From an uncultured Rhizobiaceae group bacterium (lineage in GTDB: Bacteria > Pseudomonadota > Alphaproteobacteria > Rhizobiales > Rhizobiaceae), in NCBI GenBank assembly GCA_937930635.1, contig CALHCF010000009.1:353499-417498 (forward strand): a DNA stretch of 64,000 nt, written 5' to 3'. The position numbers and the translations under genes are program-made. Positions 7,447 through 14,816 of this stretch are shown piece after piece. How positions within the stretch are numbered: the first letter of the stretch is position 1; each line of letters starts with the position of its first letter. Below the pieces are notes generated by a model. It had not been told where the DNA came from. It was given only the letters and a program-made list of their open reading frames with translations, and did no database searches.

Positions 7447-9492
7447 ATGGTGCAAAACGGTAAAAACTGCCTGATCTGTAATTGCGAAGGAAGCATGACC
7501 GTCGATGCAGATCACCTGTCGAAAGCATTGGGCAGGGATATTGGAACGGTGCATGACAATTTGTGCCGTACTCAGCTGGCAAGGTTTGAAGCCGCTTTGC
7601 AAGGCGATGAAAAACTACTGGTTGCCTGCACTCAGGAAGCACCACTCTTTCACGAAGTTGCCGAGGAACACGGCAAAGGTGGCGAAGTATCTTTCGTCAA
7701 TATTCGGGAGAACGCCGGTTGGTCACTCGAAGGTGACAAGGCTGGCCCCAAAATGGCGGCACTTCTGCAAACCGCCAATTACACATCAAATCCCACCCGA
7801 TTAAAATCCATCACATCTGATGGCATGTGCCTTGTTTATGGCGCAGGACAGGAAGCTCTTGACGCCGCAAAACTGCTTTCGGAGCACCTCTCGGTCACTC
7901 TACTGCTAAGTGCCGAGAATGAAATTCTCCTGCCACGGATTTCCGACGTTCCCATCTATCGCGGAGATATTGATGCTTTAACTGGCTCGTTCGGGCAGTT
8001 CGAACTTATCGTCAACAACTATGCGCCAATCATGCCGTCGGCTCGCGATACTCTGCAATTTGTATTGGCAAGGGACGGAGCAAAAACCAGTTGTAGCGTT
8101 ATTCTCGATATCTCGGGTGGTACGCCTCTGGTCACTGGGCATTCCCATAGAGATGGCTACAAATATGTCGACCCGGGCGACCCGGCGTCGGTCCTGCGCG
8201 CCGTTATCGAGCTATCCGGGATGGTTGGTGAATTTGAAAAGCCGATCTATGTCGATACCAATCAAGACATCTGCGCTCATGCGCGTTCTCAAAAAGTGGG
8301 GTGCAGTAAATGTCTGGATGTCTGTCCTGCCGGAGCGATCAACGAAGACGGAAATGCTGTCAGTATTGATAGTGGCATTTGCGGCGGCTGCGGCTCTTGT
8401 CATGCCGTTTGTCCCACAGGGTCCATCGATTATCAGTACCCCAATCGTTCGAGCCTGATTGACCGAGCGCAACTCCTGATCAAGGCCTACCAGAGCGCAG
8501 GTGGAAAAGATGCAACTCTTCTGATTCACGACGACCCTTTCGGCGCTGACCTTGTCGCGGCTATGGCACGCTACGGCCGTGGTCTTCCTGCACATGCGAT
8601 ACCATTTTCAGTTCATGCAGTGACCATGCTGGGGCATGTGGAAATGGCAGCGCTTTTGGCCGCTGGAGCGCAGCAGATCTTCTTTTTGTGCGACCCAGCC
8701 AGGCATGATGAATTGGCCGGTCTCGAAAGTGAGACGGCTCTGATGGCGAGCATATTGGCCGGTCTCGGTTTCAAGCAGGACACCAGATGTACAATAATTG
8801 CCGAAAGCGACCCGGATACGGCAGAGTCGTTCATCTGGAAGCCCCTCGGTTCTGAAACACTGACCGCAAGTTCTTTTGCGCCAAGCGGAACCAAGCGGGA
8901 TATAGCGCGGTTGGCTCTTGGCAAACTACATGGAGTTTCACCGGCCAAGCCTGACGTTATTTCCCTGCCACCACAGTCTCCGTATGGCCGTATCGACATC
9001 AATCAGGACGCCTGTACCTTGTGCATGGCCTGTACGTCTGCCTGCCCAAGTTCCGCATTGATGGATACGCCCGGTGAACCGAGATTGCGGTTTATCGAAA
9101 GTGCCTGCGTGCAGTGTGGGCTGTGCGTTTCCACCTGTCCCGAAAGCGCCCTCAGCCTGGTTCCTCAGTTCACCTTTGGCGCAGCGGCCATGCAACCGAC
9201 AACGCTTTATGAGGAAGAGCCGTTCTGTTGTGTGGTTTGCGATACTCCGTTCGCAACAAAATCAACGATTGAACGCATATCAACGCAACTCGCGGGCAAA
9301 CATTCGATGTTTTCAAGCGATGACCGTTCAAGGCTTATCCAGATGTGTGAGAACTGCAGGGTTGAAGCGCAGGCCAACAGCTCGGAAGATCCCTTTGCAG
9401 CCGGTAACCGTCCCCGCGTGCGCACGACCGAAGACTACATTGAAGCGGAACGAAGCAACCGTACTGCTGATGATTTTCTGATCGATGACTGA
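7447..9492 (+). CDS. Multi-cluster 4Fe-4S protein of the formate dehydrogenase cluster
   Basis: A 681-residue cytosolic iron-sulfur protein. The N-terminus has CLICNCEGS, and the middle has a Rossmann-like GAGQEALDAAKLLSEH. Then come paired ferredoxin motifs: CSKCLDVCPAGAI and CGGCGSCHAVCP around residues 285-320, then CTLCMACTSACPSSAL and CVQCGLCVSTCPESAL around 520-565. A C-terminal pair CVVCDTPF / CENCRVE could bind zinc or another cluster. Homologues are common beside FDH3-type formate dehydrogenases; electron transfer or Fe-S delivery is likely but unproven. TTG at 7441 is an alternative start. A good terminator follows. Confidence 0.85.
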   Translation: MVQNGKNCLICNCEGSMTVDADHLSKALGRDIGTVHDNLCRTQLARFEAALQGDEKLLVACTQEAPLFHEVAEEHGKGGEVSFVNIRENAGWSLEGDKAGPKMAALLQTANYTSNPTRLKSITSDGMCLVYGAGQEALDAAKLLSEHLSVTLLLSAENEILLPRISDVPIYRGDIDALTGSFGQFELIVNNYAPIMPSARDTLQFVLARDGAKTSCSVILDISGGTPLVTGHSHRDGYKYVDPGDPASVLRAVIELSGMVGEFEKPIYVDTNQDICAHARSQKVGCSKCLDVCPAGAINEDGNAVSIDSGICGGCGSCHAVCPTGSIDYQYPNRSSLIDRAQLLIKAYQSAGGKDATLLIHDDPFGADLVAAMARYGRGLPAHAIPFSVHAVTMLGHVEMAALLAAGAQQIFFLCDPARHDELAGLESETALMASILAGLGFKQDTRCTIIAESDPDTAESFIWKPLGSETLTASSFAPSGTKRDIARLALGKLHGVSPAKPDVISLPPQSPYGRIDINQDACTLCMACTSACPSSALMDTPGEPRLRFIESACVQCGLCVSTCPESALSLVPQFTFGAAAMQPTTLYEEEPFCCVVCDTPFATKSTIERISTQLAGKHSMFSSDDRSRLIQMCENCRVEAQANSSEDPFAAGNRPRVRTTEDYIEAERSNRTADDFLIDD

Positions 9493-9507
9493 CATCACCT
9501 GGTGTTG

Positions 9508-9543
9508 CCCGGTCTGATTTTTCCAAGGTTCAGGCCGGGTTTT
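9508..9543 (+). terminator. Rho-independent terminator after the polyferredoxin gene
   Basis: The stem CCCGGTCTGA pairs with TTCAGGCCGGG (one mismatch) around an 11-base loop and is followed by TTTT. It lies 15 bases past the polyferredoxin stop codon and overlaps the end of the convergent minus-strand gene. Read on the minus strand it lacks a T run, so it works mainly for the plus-strand gene. Confidence 0.75.
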
Positions 9544-9844
9544 GTGCTCGACACAATGATTGCGCTCGCGCCTTAAACGCATCGAATTGCGAATCAGACA
9601 AAACACCTTCCGACTTCATGCGCTCGACATCACCAACGCGCTGGTCGAGGCACTTTTGTAACGCGGGATTGGCAGGCTTGGCGGGTTCAGCCGTTGATAC
9701 TGTCTTTGGAGCATCGCTGGACCCGGCAAAGAGATTTTGGAAATCCTTTGACCAGTTAGACCAAAGGACAAAAGCCAACAACAAAGCAATCACCAGGGCG
9801 ACAACACGAGCCAGAGTGCTGTTAGCAAATGTGCTGGCCTGCAT
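9530..9844 (-). CDS. Small single-pass membrane protein
   Basis: A 104-residue protein. One strong hydrophobic helix (VVALVIALLLAFVLW, about residues 13-27) is followed by a Pro/Ala/Lys-rich linker and a helical C-terminal part with two cysteines (LQKCLDQRV and SLCRAQ). ATG 9844 is preferred over TTG 9856 because the GAGGG site fits its spacing. It is the last gene of the formate dehydrogenase array and follows the DUF6352 gene closely. The C-terminal helix pattern DSQFDAFKARAQ recalls short SHOCT-like helices, but I do not recognise a family. Confidence 0.6.
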   Translation of the reverse strand: MQASTFANSTLARVVALVIALLLAFVLWSNWSKDFQNLFAGSSDAPKTVSTAEPAKPANPALQKCLDQRVGDVERMKSEGVLSDSQFDAFKARAQSLCRAQNPA

Positions 9845-9864
9845 TTGATTTATCAACCCTCATT

Positions 9865-10869
9865 TCAACCACGCCGAAGGGGCAAATTGGTCAACAGGTT
9901 TTGCGGTTTGAAAACCAGATGCCTGCTGCTATCCATCGCCACACCCAAATATACCGGTTTTCCTCTTACATTGTCCATCATATCTGCATCATCCAGGAAT
10001 TCCATTTTATACAGCGCTAGAATATTGAAGAGGTCACCGTCCTCGACTTCCTCACCCTGATAAAGAGCATTGAGGATACGGGTCGATTCCTGATCACATC
10101 CAATATGCCAGGACCATGCCTGATCTCGAATGGACTTCATGGCCTGGACCCGTATTTTGACTTTCAAAAAATGATCAATCCACGCTTCAATGACACGCCC
10201 AAGAGCATCGGGAGCGGGTTGGGTAAAGCGAAAATCCACGGCCATATCAAACTGTTCTGACCGTTCCCAATATTGATCTTTGTTCTCGTCGGTCATGATA
10301 TCAAGAGCAATTTCACGGGTGGGTGTACCAACTTCAGCAAGCAACTGCCCCAATCCACCCAGACCGTTTTGGCTCTGCATCTCAACAACTTCGTCATCAG
10401 CAAGCATGAGTTGCTCATCACCATGGGTCACGATCTGCTTGCGAAAAAAGAATTCCGCAGCCCGCAGCCTCATGGGATCGACCACTTCTTCGAAGATGTT
10501 TCGCAAGATAAGATGGACCATCTGGTCAATGAAAACCGGAGGGATGGATATTGGCTGCGAACCAAACAGTGCCGCATAGGCTGATTCCACAGTCTTATGT
10601 TTGATGAGGTGATCCCGAAATCGCAGGAGAATGGTATAGTTGTCGGCCGTATCCCGATCCTTGATCGCTTTAACATCCCCCTCAGGAATCTCCGCAAACG
10701 GTTGTTTCATTAGCTTTTCAAACAAAGCATGTTCCGCGGGGCAGGACTCCTCAACAGGATGCACTTCAGGGCGTGTGAAGTAGGCCCGCAGATAATCCTC
10801 CGTGACGCGCAACCAACCGTTTTCGTCGCGCTCTACCAGATGAATGCCAGCCGACTTCCAAAAGTCCAT
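9865..10869 (-). CDS. DUF6352-type formate dehydrogenase accessory protein
   Basis: A 334-residue soluble protein that begins MDFWKSAGIHLVERDENGWL, a pattern typical of the DUF6352 proteins encoded in alphaproteobacterial formate dehydrogenase clusters. It is mostly helical and acidic, with no signal peptide, metal motif or known catalytic motif that I can see. It starts two bases from the end of the DUF6505 gene, so the two are probably co-translated. Biochemical role unknown; conserved neighbourhood is the only indication. Confidence 0.75.
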   Translation of the reverse strand: MDFWKSAGIHLVERDENGWLRVTEDYLRAYFTRPEVHPVEESCPAEHALFEKLMKQPFAEIPEGDVKAIKDRDTADNYTILLRFRDHLIKHKTVESAYAALFGSQPISIPPVFIDQMVHLILRNIFEEVVDPMRLRAAEFFFRKQIVTHGDEQLMLADDEVVEMQSQNGLGGLGQLLAEVGTPTREIALDIMTDENKDQYWERSEQFDMAVDFRFTQPAPDALGRVIEAWIDHFLKVKIRVQAMKSIRDQAWSWHIGCDQESTRILNALYQGEEVEDGDLFNILALYKMEFLDDADMMDNVRGKPVYLGVAMDSSRHLVFKPQNLLTNLPLRRG

Positions 10870-10871
10870 CT

Positions 10872-11354
10872 TCAGTCCTCAACAACTTCCCAGACCCGCG
10901 CATGGGGTTTGGTGCCCACCGGATCTACAATACGAAATTCTTCACGAATCTCGCCTGCATCATCAAAAAATCTATGCAGAGTGAAAACTGAATTGATCGC
11001 CACATCCGCACACATGTCCAGCACAAATTGAATTTCCGATTCTGCTGCAAGACATGCTTCATCACGGGACGGCGCACCGAAGTTTTGCATAAACAAACTG
11101 GCCAGCCGGTCTTTCAAATCATCACGCAACGGCTTTTCAAGTTCCGCCACAGTAACAAAAGTCGAAAACCCAAGGCTCTCCAACGAAAGAAAGCCATTGC
11201 TGAAAGCCTGCTTTTGTTTTCCAGCAATCAGGTCTTCATCAACACCTGCAAACTGGAAACCACCGGGTATGGCCCATTCATCCGAAGGAGCAGCGATCTT
11301 GAAGACATGGCTATCAGACGGGTCAAAGCGGATTGTCTTTAAAAACTTCATCAC
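10872..11354 (-). CDS. DUF6505-type formate dehydrogenase accessory protein
   Basis: A 160-residue cytosolic protein with the DUF6505 pattern KFLKTIRFDPSDSHVF at the N-terminus and FSNGFLSLESLGFSTFVTV in the middle. It overlaps the ligase-like gene upstream by four bases (ATGA), so the pair is translationally coupled. The family is known only from genome annotation next to formate dehydrogenases. No catalytic motif is visible. Confidence 0.75.
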   Translation of the reverse strand: MMKFLKTIRFDPSDSHVFKIAAPSDEWAIPGGFQFAGVDEDLIAGKQKQAFSNGFLSLESLGFSTFVTVAELEKPLRDDLKDRLASLFMQNFGAPSRDEACLAAESEIQFVLDMCADVAINSVFTLHRFFDDAGEIREEFRIVDPVGTKPHARVWEVVED

Positions 11355-12094
11355 GAAATCATCCGATGGCGTCGCGCTTCAGCAAGGGCCTGCGGCATTG
11401 AAACTGACGTCGTTTCACTGCCAGTCTTGATAAGGCCTGCCCCACTTTCATCCACCCCTACGAAGACCTGGTCTTTTCCAGGATAGTCAATCGCCAGTTT
11501 TGCAGACTTGCTTAAGCGACCTGTCCATTGCTGATGGACAGGTTTGAAGCCATCCTCAGACCAGTTATGAATGGCGTTGATGAGATGGCGGGAGGTGGAC
11601 TCCAACAACTCGGTACAAGAAATTTCCCCGCATCCCTCGTCCCAAAGAGTGGTCAGGTGATAGCGTTCGCCCGGGTTAAGCTCAGCAGCATCGGGCCTCA
11701 TTTGCACATCAAGGCTCATGACCATCCAATCAGGAATGCCATCATTTGCATCATCGCTGACGATCAGATCGACAAAGCCAATCTGCCCATCATTCATCTG
11801 AATGCTACCGGGCCACTGAAAAGTGATGGCAATTTCTGGTGGAATTAATGCACCAGCCGCATCCCCAAATGCGATCATTGCCACATAGACCAACTCTCCG
11901 CATCGCTCGCGTAGAACTTCAGGTTCCAAAACCAGCGCAAAGCGCAGATAGTCGGTTTCATCCACCCAGACAATGTCACCAGCCCCAAGATGGCCAGCCT
12001 CAGCCTCGGCCTGTGCTTTGCGCAATGCGTTCTCTCCACCCTCAAGCCTGTGTCCGGTCAGGAGTGGTGGAAATGTTGGTTCCGTAGGAAGCAC
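11351..12094 (-). CDS. Biotin/lipoate protein ligase-like protein with DUF4444
   Basis: A 247-residue protein related to the biotin/lipoate A/B ligase fold, with a C-terminal DUF4444-like segment (GRLSKSAKLAIDYPGKDQVFVG). The N-terminus shows FPPLLTGHRLEGGENAL and the centre shows AIAFGDAAGALIPPEIAITFQWPG, matching the ligase core. The usual Gly-Arg-Gly adenylate loop of BirA/LplA is not obvious, so it may not be a real ligase. Its fixed place between DUF6494 and DUF6505 genes points to a role in formate dehydrogenase biogenesis rather than lipoate metabolism. Confidence 0.72.
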   Translation of the reverse strand: MLPTEPTFPPLLTGHRLEGGENALRKAQAEAEAGHLGAGDIVWVDETDYLRFALVLEPEVLRERCGELVYVAMIAFGDAAGALIPPEIAITFQWPGSIQMNDGQIGFVDLIVSDDANDGIPDWMVMSLDVQMRPDAAELNPGERYHLTTLWDEGCGEISCTELLESTSRHLINAIHNWSEDGFKPVHQQWTGRLSKSAKLAIDYPGKDQVFVGVDESGAGLIKTGSETTSVSMPQALAEARRHRMIS

Positions 12095-12105
12095 TGAAAT
12101 TGCAA

Positions 12106-12297
12106 TCAGTCGAGCGCGATCTTGCCTTCTACTACATGGTTCAGGTCGGTACCTTCAGCAGTCAACACAACCTTGACTGACAGAGTGGACTGCCCTGCGA
12201 GGTTGGCTTCTCGCACTACCCGTTCGATCTCCTGTTGCGAGGTGACGCCCACCTGCTTGAGAAACTTGCGCATTGACATGTTGAACTCTTCACTCAT
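12106..12297 (-). CDS. DUF6494-type small protein
   Basis: A 63-residue soluble protein. The pattern FNMSMRKFLKQVGVTSQQEIE at its start and LNHVVEGKIALD at its end fits the DUF6494 family of formate dehydrogenase clusters. The likely fold is an N-terminal helix pair followed by a beta hairpin. It starts at ATG 12297 after a GGGAAGA site and precedes the ligase-like gene by 11 bases. Function unknown. Confidence 0.75.
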   Translation of the reverse strand: MSEEFNMSMRKFLKQVGVTSQQEIERVVREANLAGQSTLSVKVVLTAEGTDLNHVVEGKIALD

Positions 12298-12324
12298 GGG
12301 TCTTCCCGTTTCTGGTATGTCGTA

Positions 12325-13299
12325 TCATTCATAGCGGACCGTGACGGACTGACGCTTCCCATCACGGATAATTTCCAGATCAAGACTATCGCCTTTTGCC
12401 AACAGCGCCAATGCCGCTGTATAAGCCCCGGCCCGCTTGATACGACGTTTGCCGGCAAACAGGATAATATCCCCGGTAACCAGTCCTGCTCGTTGCTCCG
12501 CGCCATCGTCCGCAACCCGTGCTATACGAGCACCTGCGATACCTGTTTGCCCCGGTTTGGTTGAAGGTTTCAATAAAACACCGGGTCTGATGCGTGCCAG
12601 CTTGCCATCATCGGCGAAGTCCTCGACCACGCGACGCAGCAAAGCTACCGACACTGAGAAATTCACACCTATGTTTGAATCAGATTTCTTAGTGAAGATT
12701 GCCGATAATAGTCCGATCAAAGCACCATCAGAGTTGACCAGCGCGCCACCAGACATTCCCGGATTAACTGCAGCGTCAGTCTGGATGAAGTCTTCTATTG
12801 TGTTGAAACCGACACCGGACAGATTTTGAGCAGACAGCACGCCACAGGTAATTGAAATATCCAGCCCAAAGGCGTTTCCGATCGCACAAACTCTGCTCCC
12901 CAACGCTGTTTTGGTCTCAAGCCGAAACGGGGGCAAAGAGCGCGCAATCTTCAGCAGGGCTATGTCGGTCTGGGGGTCGCGGAAAGCAATTTCTGCCTCC
13001 AACACTTCACCAAAAGCCGTACGAATAAAAACCCGGGAAGCCGAACCCAGCACATGATCGGCTGTCGCGACCAGTTTGCCCTGTCCAACAACGATGCCGG
13101 ACCCCTCAGGTTCCTCTTTCCGGGAAGCAGGGTTGGGCCACACAGGCAGAACGCTGACAACCGAATTGCGCGCGCAGGAGATATCATTGTTGCATGCCAC
13201 AAGCTCATTGGCGGAGGTGCCAAACGAGACAAACCCGGCCAGTACAAACCAGCTGATGAATACCAGAAAACCAACTAGGTTAATTCTACCCCCGGTCAA
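12325..13299 (-). CDS. Do/HtrA-like periplasmic serine protease with PDZ domain
   Basis: A 324-residue exported trypsin-like protease. A signal/anchor helix (about residues 9-29) is followed by a protease domain with the complete triad: His82 in TADHVLG, Asp112 in QTDIALL and Ser183 in NPGMSGGAL. A single PDZ domain (about 230-320) follows, with RAGLVTGDIILFAG. DegP-type proteins usually have two PDZ domains; this one has one, as in DegS. The likely start is TTG 13299, directly abutting the stop of the 43-residue peptide gene, which implies coupled translation. Probable role: periplasmic quality control or processing of formate dehydrogenase partners (inference). Confidence 0.85.
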   Translation of the reverse strand: MTGGRINLVGFLVFISWFVLAGFVSFGTSANELVACNNDISCARNSVVSVLPVWPNPASRKEEPEGSGIVVGQGKLVATADHVLGSASRVFIRTAFGEVLEAEIAFRDPQTDIALLKIARSLPPFRLETKTALGSRVCAIGNAFGLDISITCGVLSAQNLSGVGFNTIEDFIQTDAAVNPGMSGGALVNSDGALIGLLSAIFTKKSDSNIGVNFSVSVALLRRVVEDFADDGKLARIRPGVLLKPSTKPGQTGIAGARIARVADDGAEQRAGLVTGDIILFAGKRRIKRAGAYTAALALLAKGDSLDLEIIRDGKRQSVTVRYE

Positions 13300-13431
13300 T
13301 CAATCCAGCCTGACAGTGTTGTTGGTCGAAACAAAAGCGTTGTCTGATGATGTCTCTTGAGACCCCATGACAATAGCGGCAATTCCACTGACAAGAACCA
13401 TCAGGCCCAGGCCCAAGACTATCGATTTCAT
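13300..13431 (-). CDS. 43-residue single-helix membrane peptide
   Basis: A short gene for a 43-residue peptide with one N-terminal hydrophobic helix (SIVLGLGLMVLVSGIAAIVM) and a polar Ser/Thr/Asn-rich tail. The start ATG has a strong GAGGAA site seven bases upstream, and the stop abuts the start of the protease gene. The nine-base gap to the WD40-cytochrome stop places it within the same transcript. I recognise no family; by position it could be a small subunit or anchor of the periplasmic complex. Confidence 0.6.
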   Translation of the reverse strand: MKSIVLGLGLMVLVSGIAAIVMGSQETSSDNAFVSTNNTVRLD

Positions 13432-13440
13432 CTAATTTCC

Positions 13441-14790
13441 TCAGTTTTTCGGTGTCGTTGCTTCTTTCAGATACCTAATAAGGTCATCACGCCGCGTTAC
13501 GCTCTTGAGCCTTTGTATTGGCATTTTCGTGCCCGGGGTCACAATATCAGGACCCTTCTCAAACAACAGACCAATAGTCTCTTCGTTCCATACAATGTCA
13601 GAGTCCAATAGGGCCTTCGAGTAAATATAGTCTGGCAGACTTCCTGCCTTGCGGCCAAAAACGGCATGAAGGGTTGGCCCCGCTCTATTGCCATCATCAG
13701 GGGTCAGCGTATGACAAACGCTGCATTTTCGAAGAAACTCCAGTTCGCCGGGGTCGCTGCTGTTGACGCGTTGAAACCGCCTCGGGAATTTGCTTTCAAT
13801 CTTTGATAATTTTCGCGGTGCGATCTGCCAGCGTGTGGCAAAATCATCAAGCCCCACATGGAAAACTTTTGCCTGACCCGGTAAAAAATCAAAATCCCAG
13901 ACCGGCCCGTAGGTCACGGTTGCCGCTTCAATTGCTGTCAGGCTGGCAACATCAAAAATCTCGATACGCCCCTCTCCATCTCCATAACCAACAAGACGCC
14001 CGTTTTGAGATACCTTGACCGTCTGGATCGGCCGCTCTCGCTTTGTCAGTTCTGATGACAGCTCTGCCCTGGATATGCTTACAATTCCAAACGCGCCATT
14101 TATGGCCCCGAACGCCAATCGATCATCATCGAGTATCGAGATCGAATTTATCCCCCAGCCGTGGCGGTAGACCGGGCGGACAAATCTGCCGGTTGCTGTT
14201 TCCCATTCAAGGACTTGGCCATCATAAGCTGCGGAGTAAACCAAACTGCCGTCTGATGAGAACGCCACGGCGTTCACGTTACCCTTGTGTCCCTCAAGAA
14301 CAAATGTCTCACTCAAGGTGGTCAGATCAAACAAACGCACCGTGCCATCCCAGCGAGCAGCTGCCGCCAGTCTCCCGTCGCTCGATACAGCGACGTCCAA
14401 CGCCTTGAACGGTTCGCCACGAATGCGTTTGATAAGTTTTCCGGTTTCAAGATCCCAGACACCAAGCGACCCATCATCGCTGACTGACACGGCCTTCTGC
14501 TGATCTGGAACAAACGCAACATCATTGACCGCACTACCATGCCCGATCATGCGATGGATAATTTTCCCTTCCGAATCCGACAATTCCCAATGAACTATCG
14601 AATAGTCAAACGAAGCTGTGAGAGCGCGCTTGCCATCCGTTGATATGGATATGGCCTTGATGGGGCCGCCATGTCCGGTCAGTTTCACAACACCGTCGTC
14701 AGCAGCAAAAGCATGCGCTGCGAGCGCAAGTGACCAAAGACAGAAGACCGGAACAGTCCACAACGCAGTCTTGGCACAACCTTTGCGCAT
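13441..14790 (-). CDS. WD40-repeat protein fused to a C-terminal cytochrome c domain
   Basis: A 449-residue exported protein. The signal peptide ends near AHAFA. About six to seven WD40-type repeats follow (for example LTGHGGPIKAISISTDGK and VLEGHKGNVNAVAFSSDG), forming a beta-propeller to about residue 335. A class I cytochrome c domain completes it: heme motif CSVCH at 356-360 and probable axial Met in TKMPI near 423. It is encoded directly after the gamma subunit of formate dehydrogenase and would be periplasmic, so it may take electrons from, or dock to, that complex (inference). ATG 14790 gives a normal signal peptide; upstream in-frame codons overlap the gamma gene. Confidence 0.85.
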   Translation of the reverse strand: MRKGCAKTALWTVPVFCLWSLALAAHAFAADDGVVKLTGHGGPIKAISISTDGKRALTASFDYSIVHWELSDSEGKIIHRMIGHGSAVNDVAFVPDQQKAVSVSDDGSLGVWDLETGKLIKRIRGEPFKALDVAVSSDGRLAAAARWDGTVRLFDLTTLSETFVLEGHKGNVNAVAFSSDGSLVYSAAYDGQVLEWETATGRFVRPVYRHGWGINSISILDDDRLAFGAINGAFGIVSISRAELSSELTKRERPIQTVKVSQNGRLVGYGDGEGRIEIFDVASLTAIEAATVTYGPVWDFDFLPGQAKVFHVGLDDFATRWQIAPRKLSKIESKFPRRFQRVNSSDPGELEFLRKCSVCHTLTPDDGNRAGPTLHAVFGRKAGSLPDYIYSKALLDSDIVWNEETIGLLFEKGPDIVTPGTKMPIQRLKSVTRRDDLIRYLKEATTPKN

Positions 14791-14816
14791 AATATCCTTC
14801 TGACGTTCGTCCTGCT

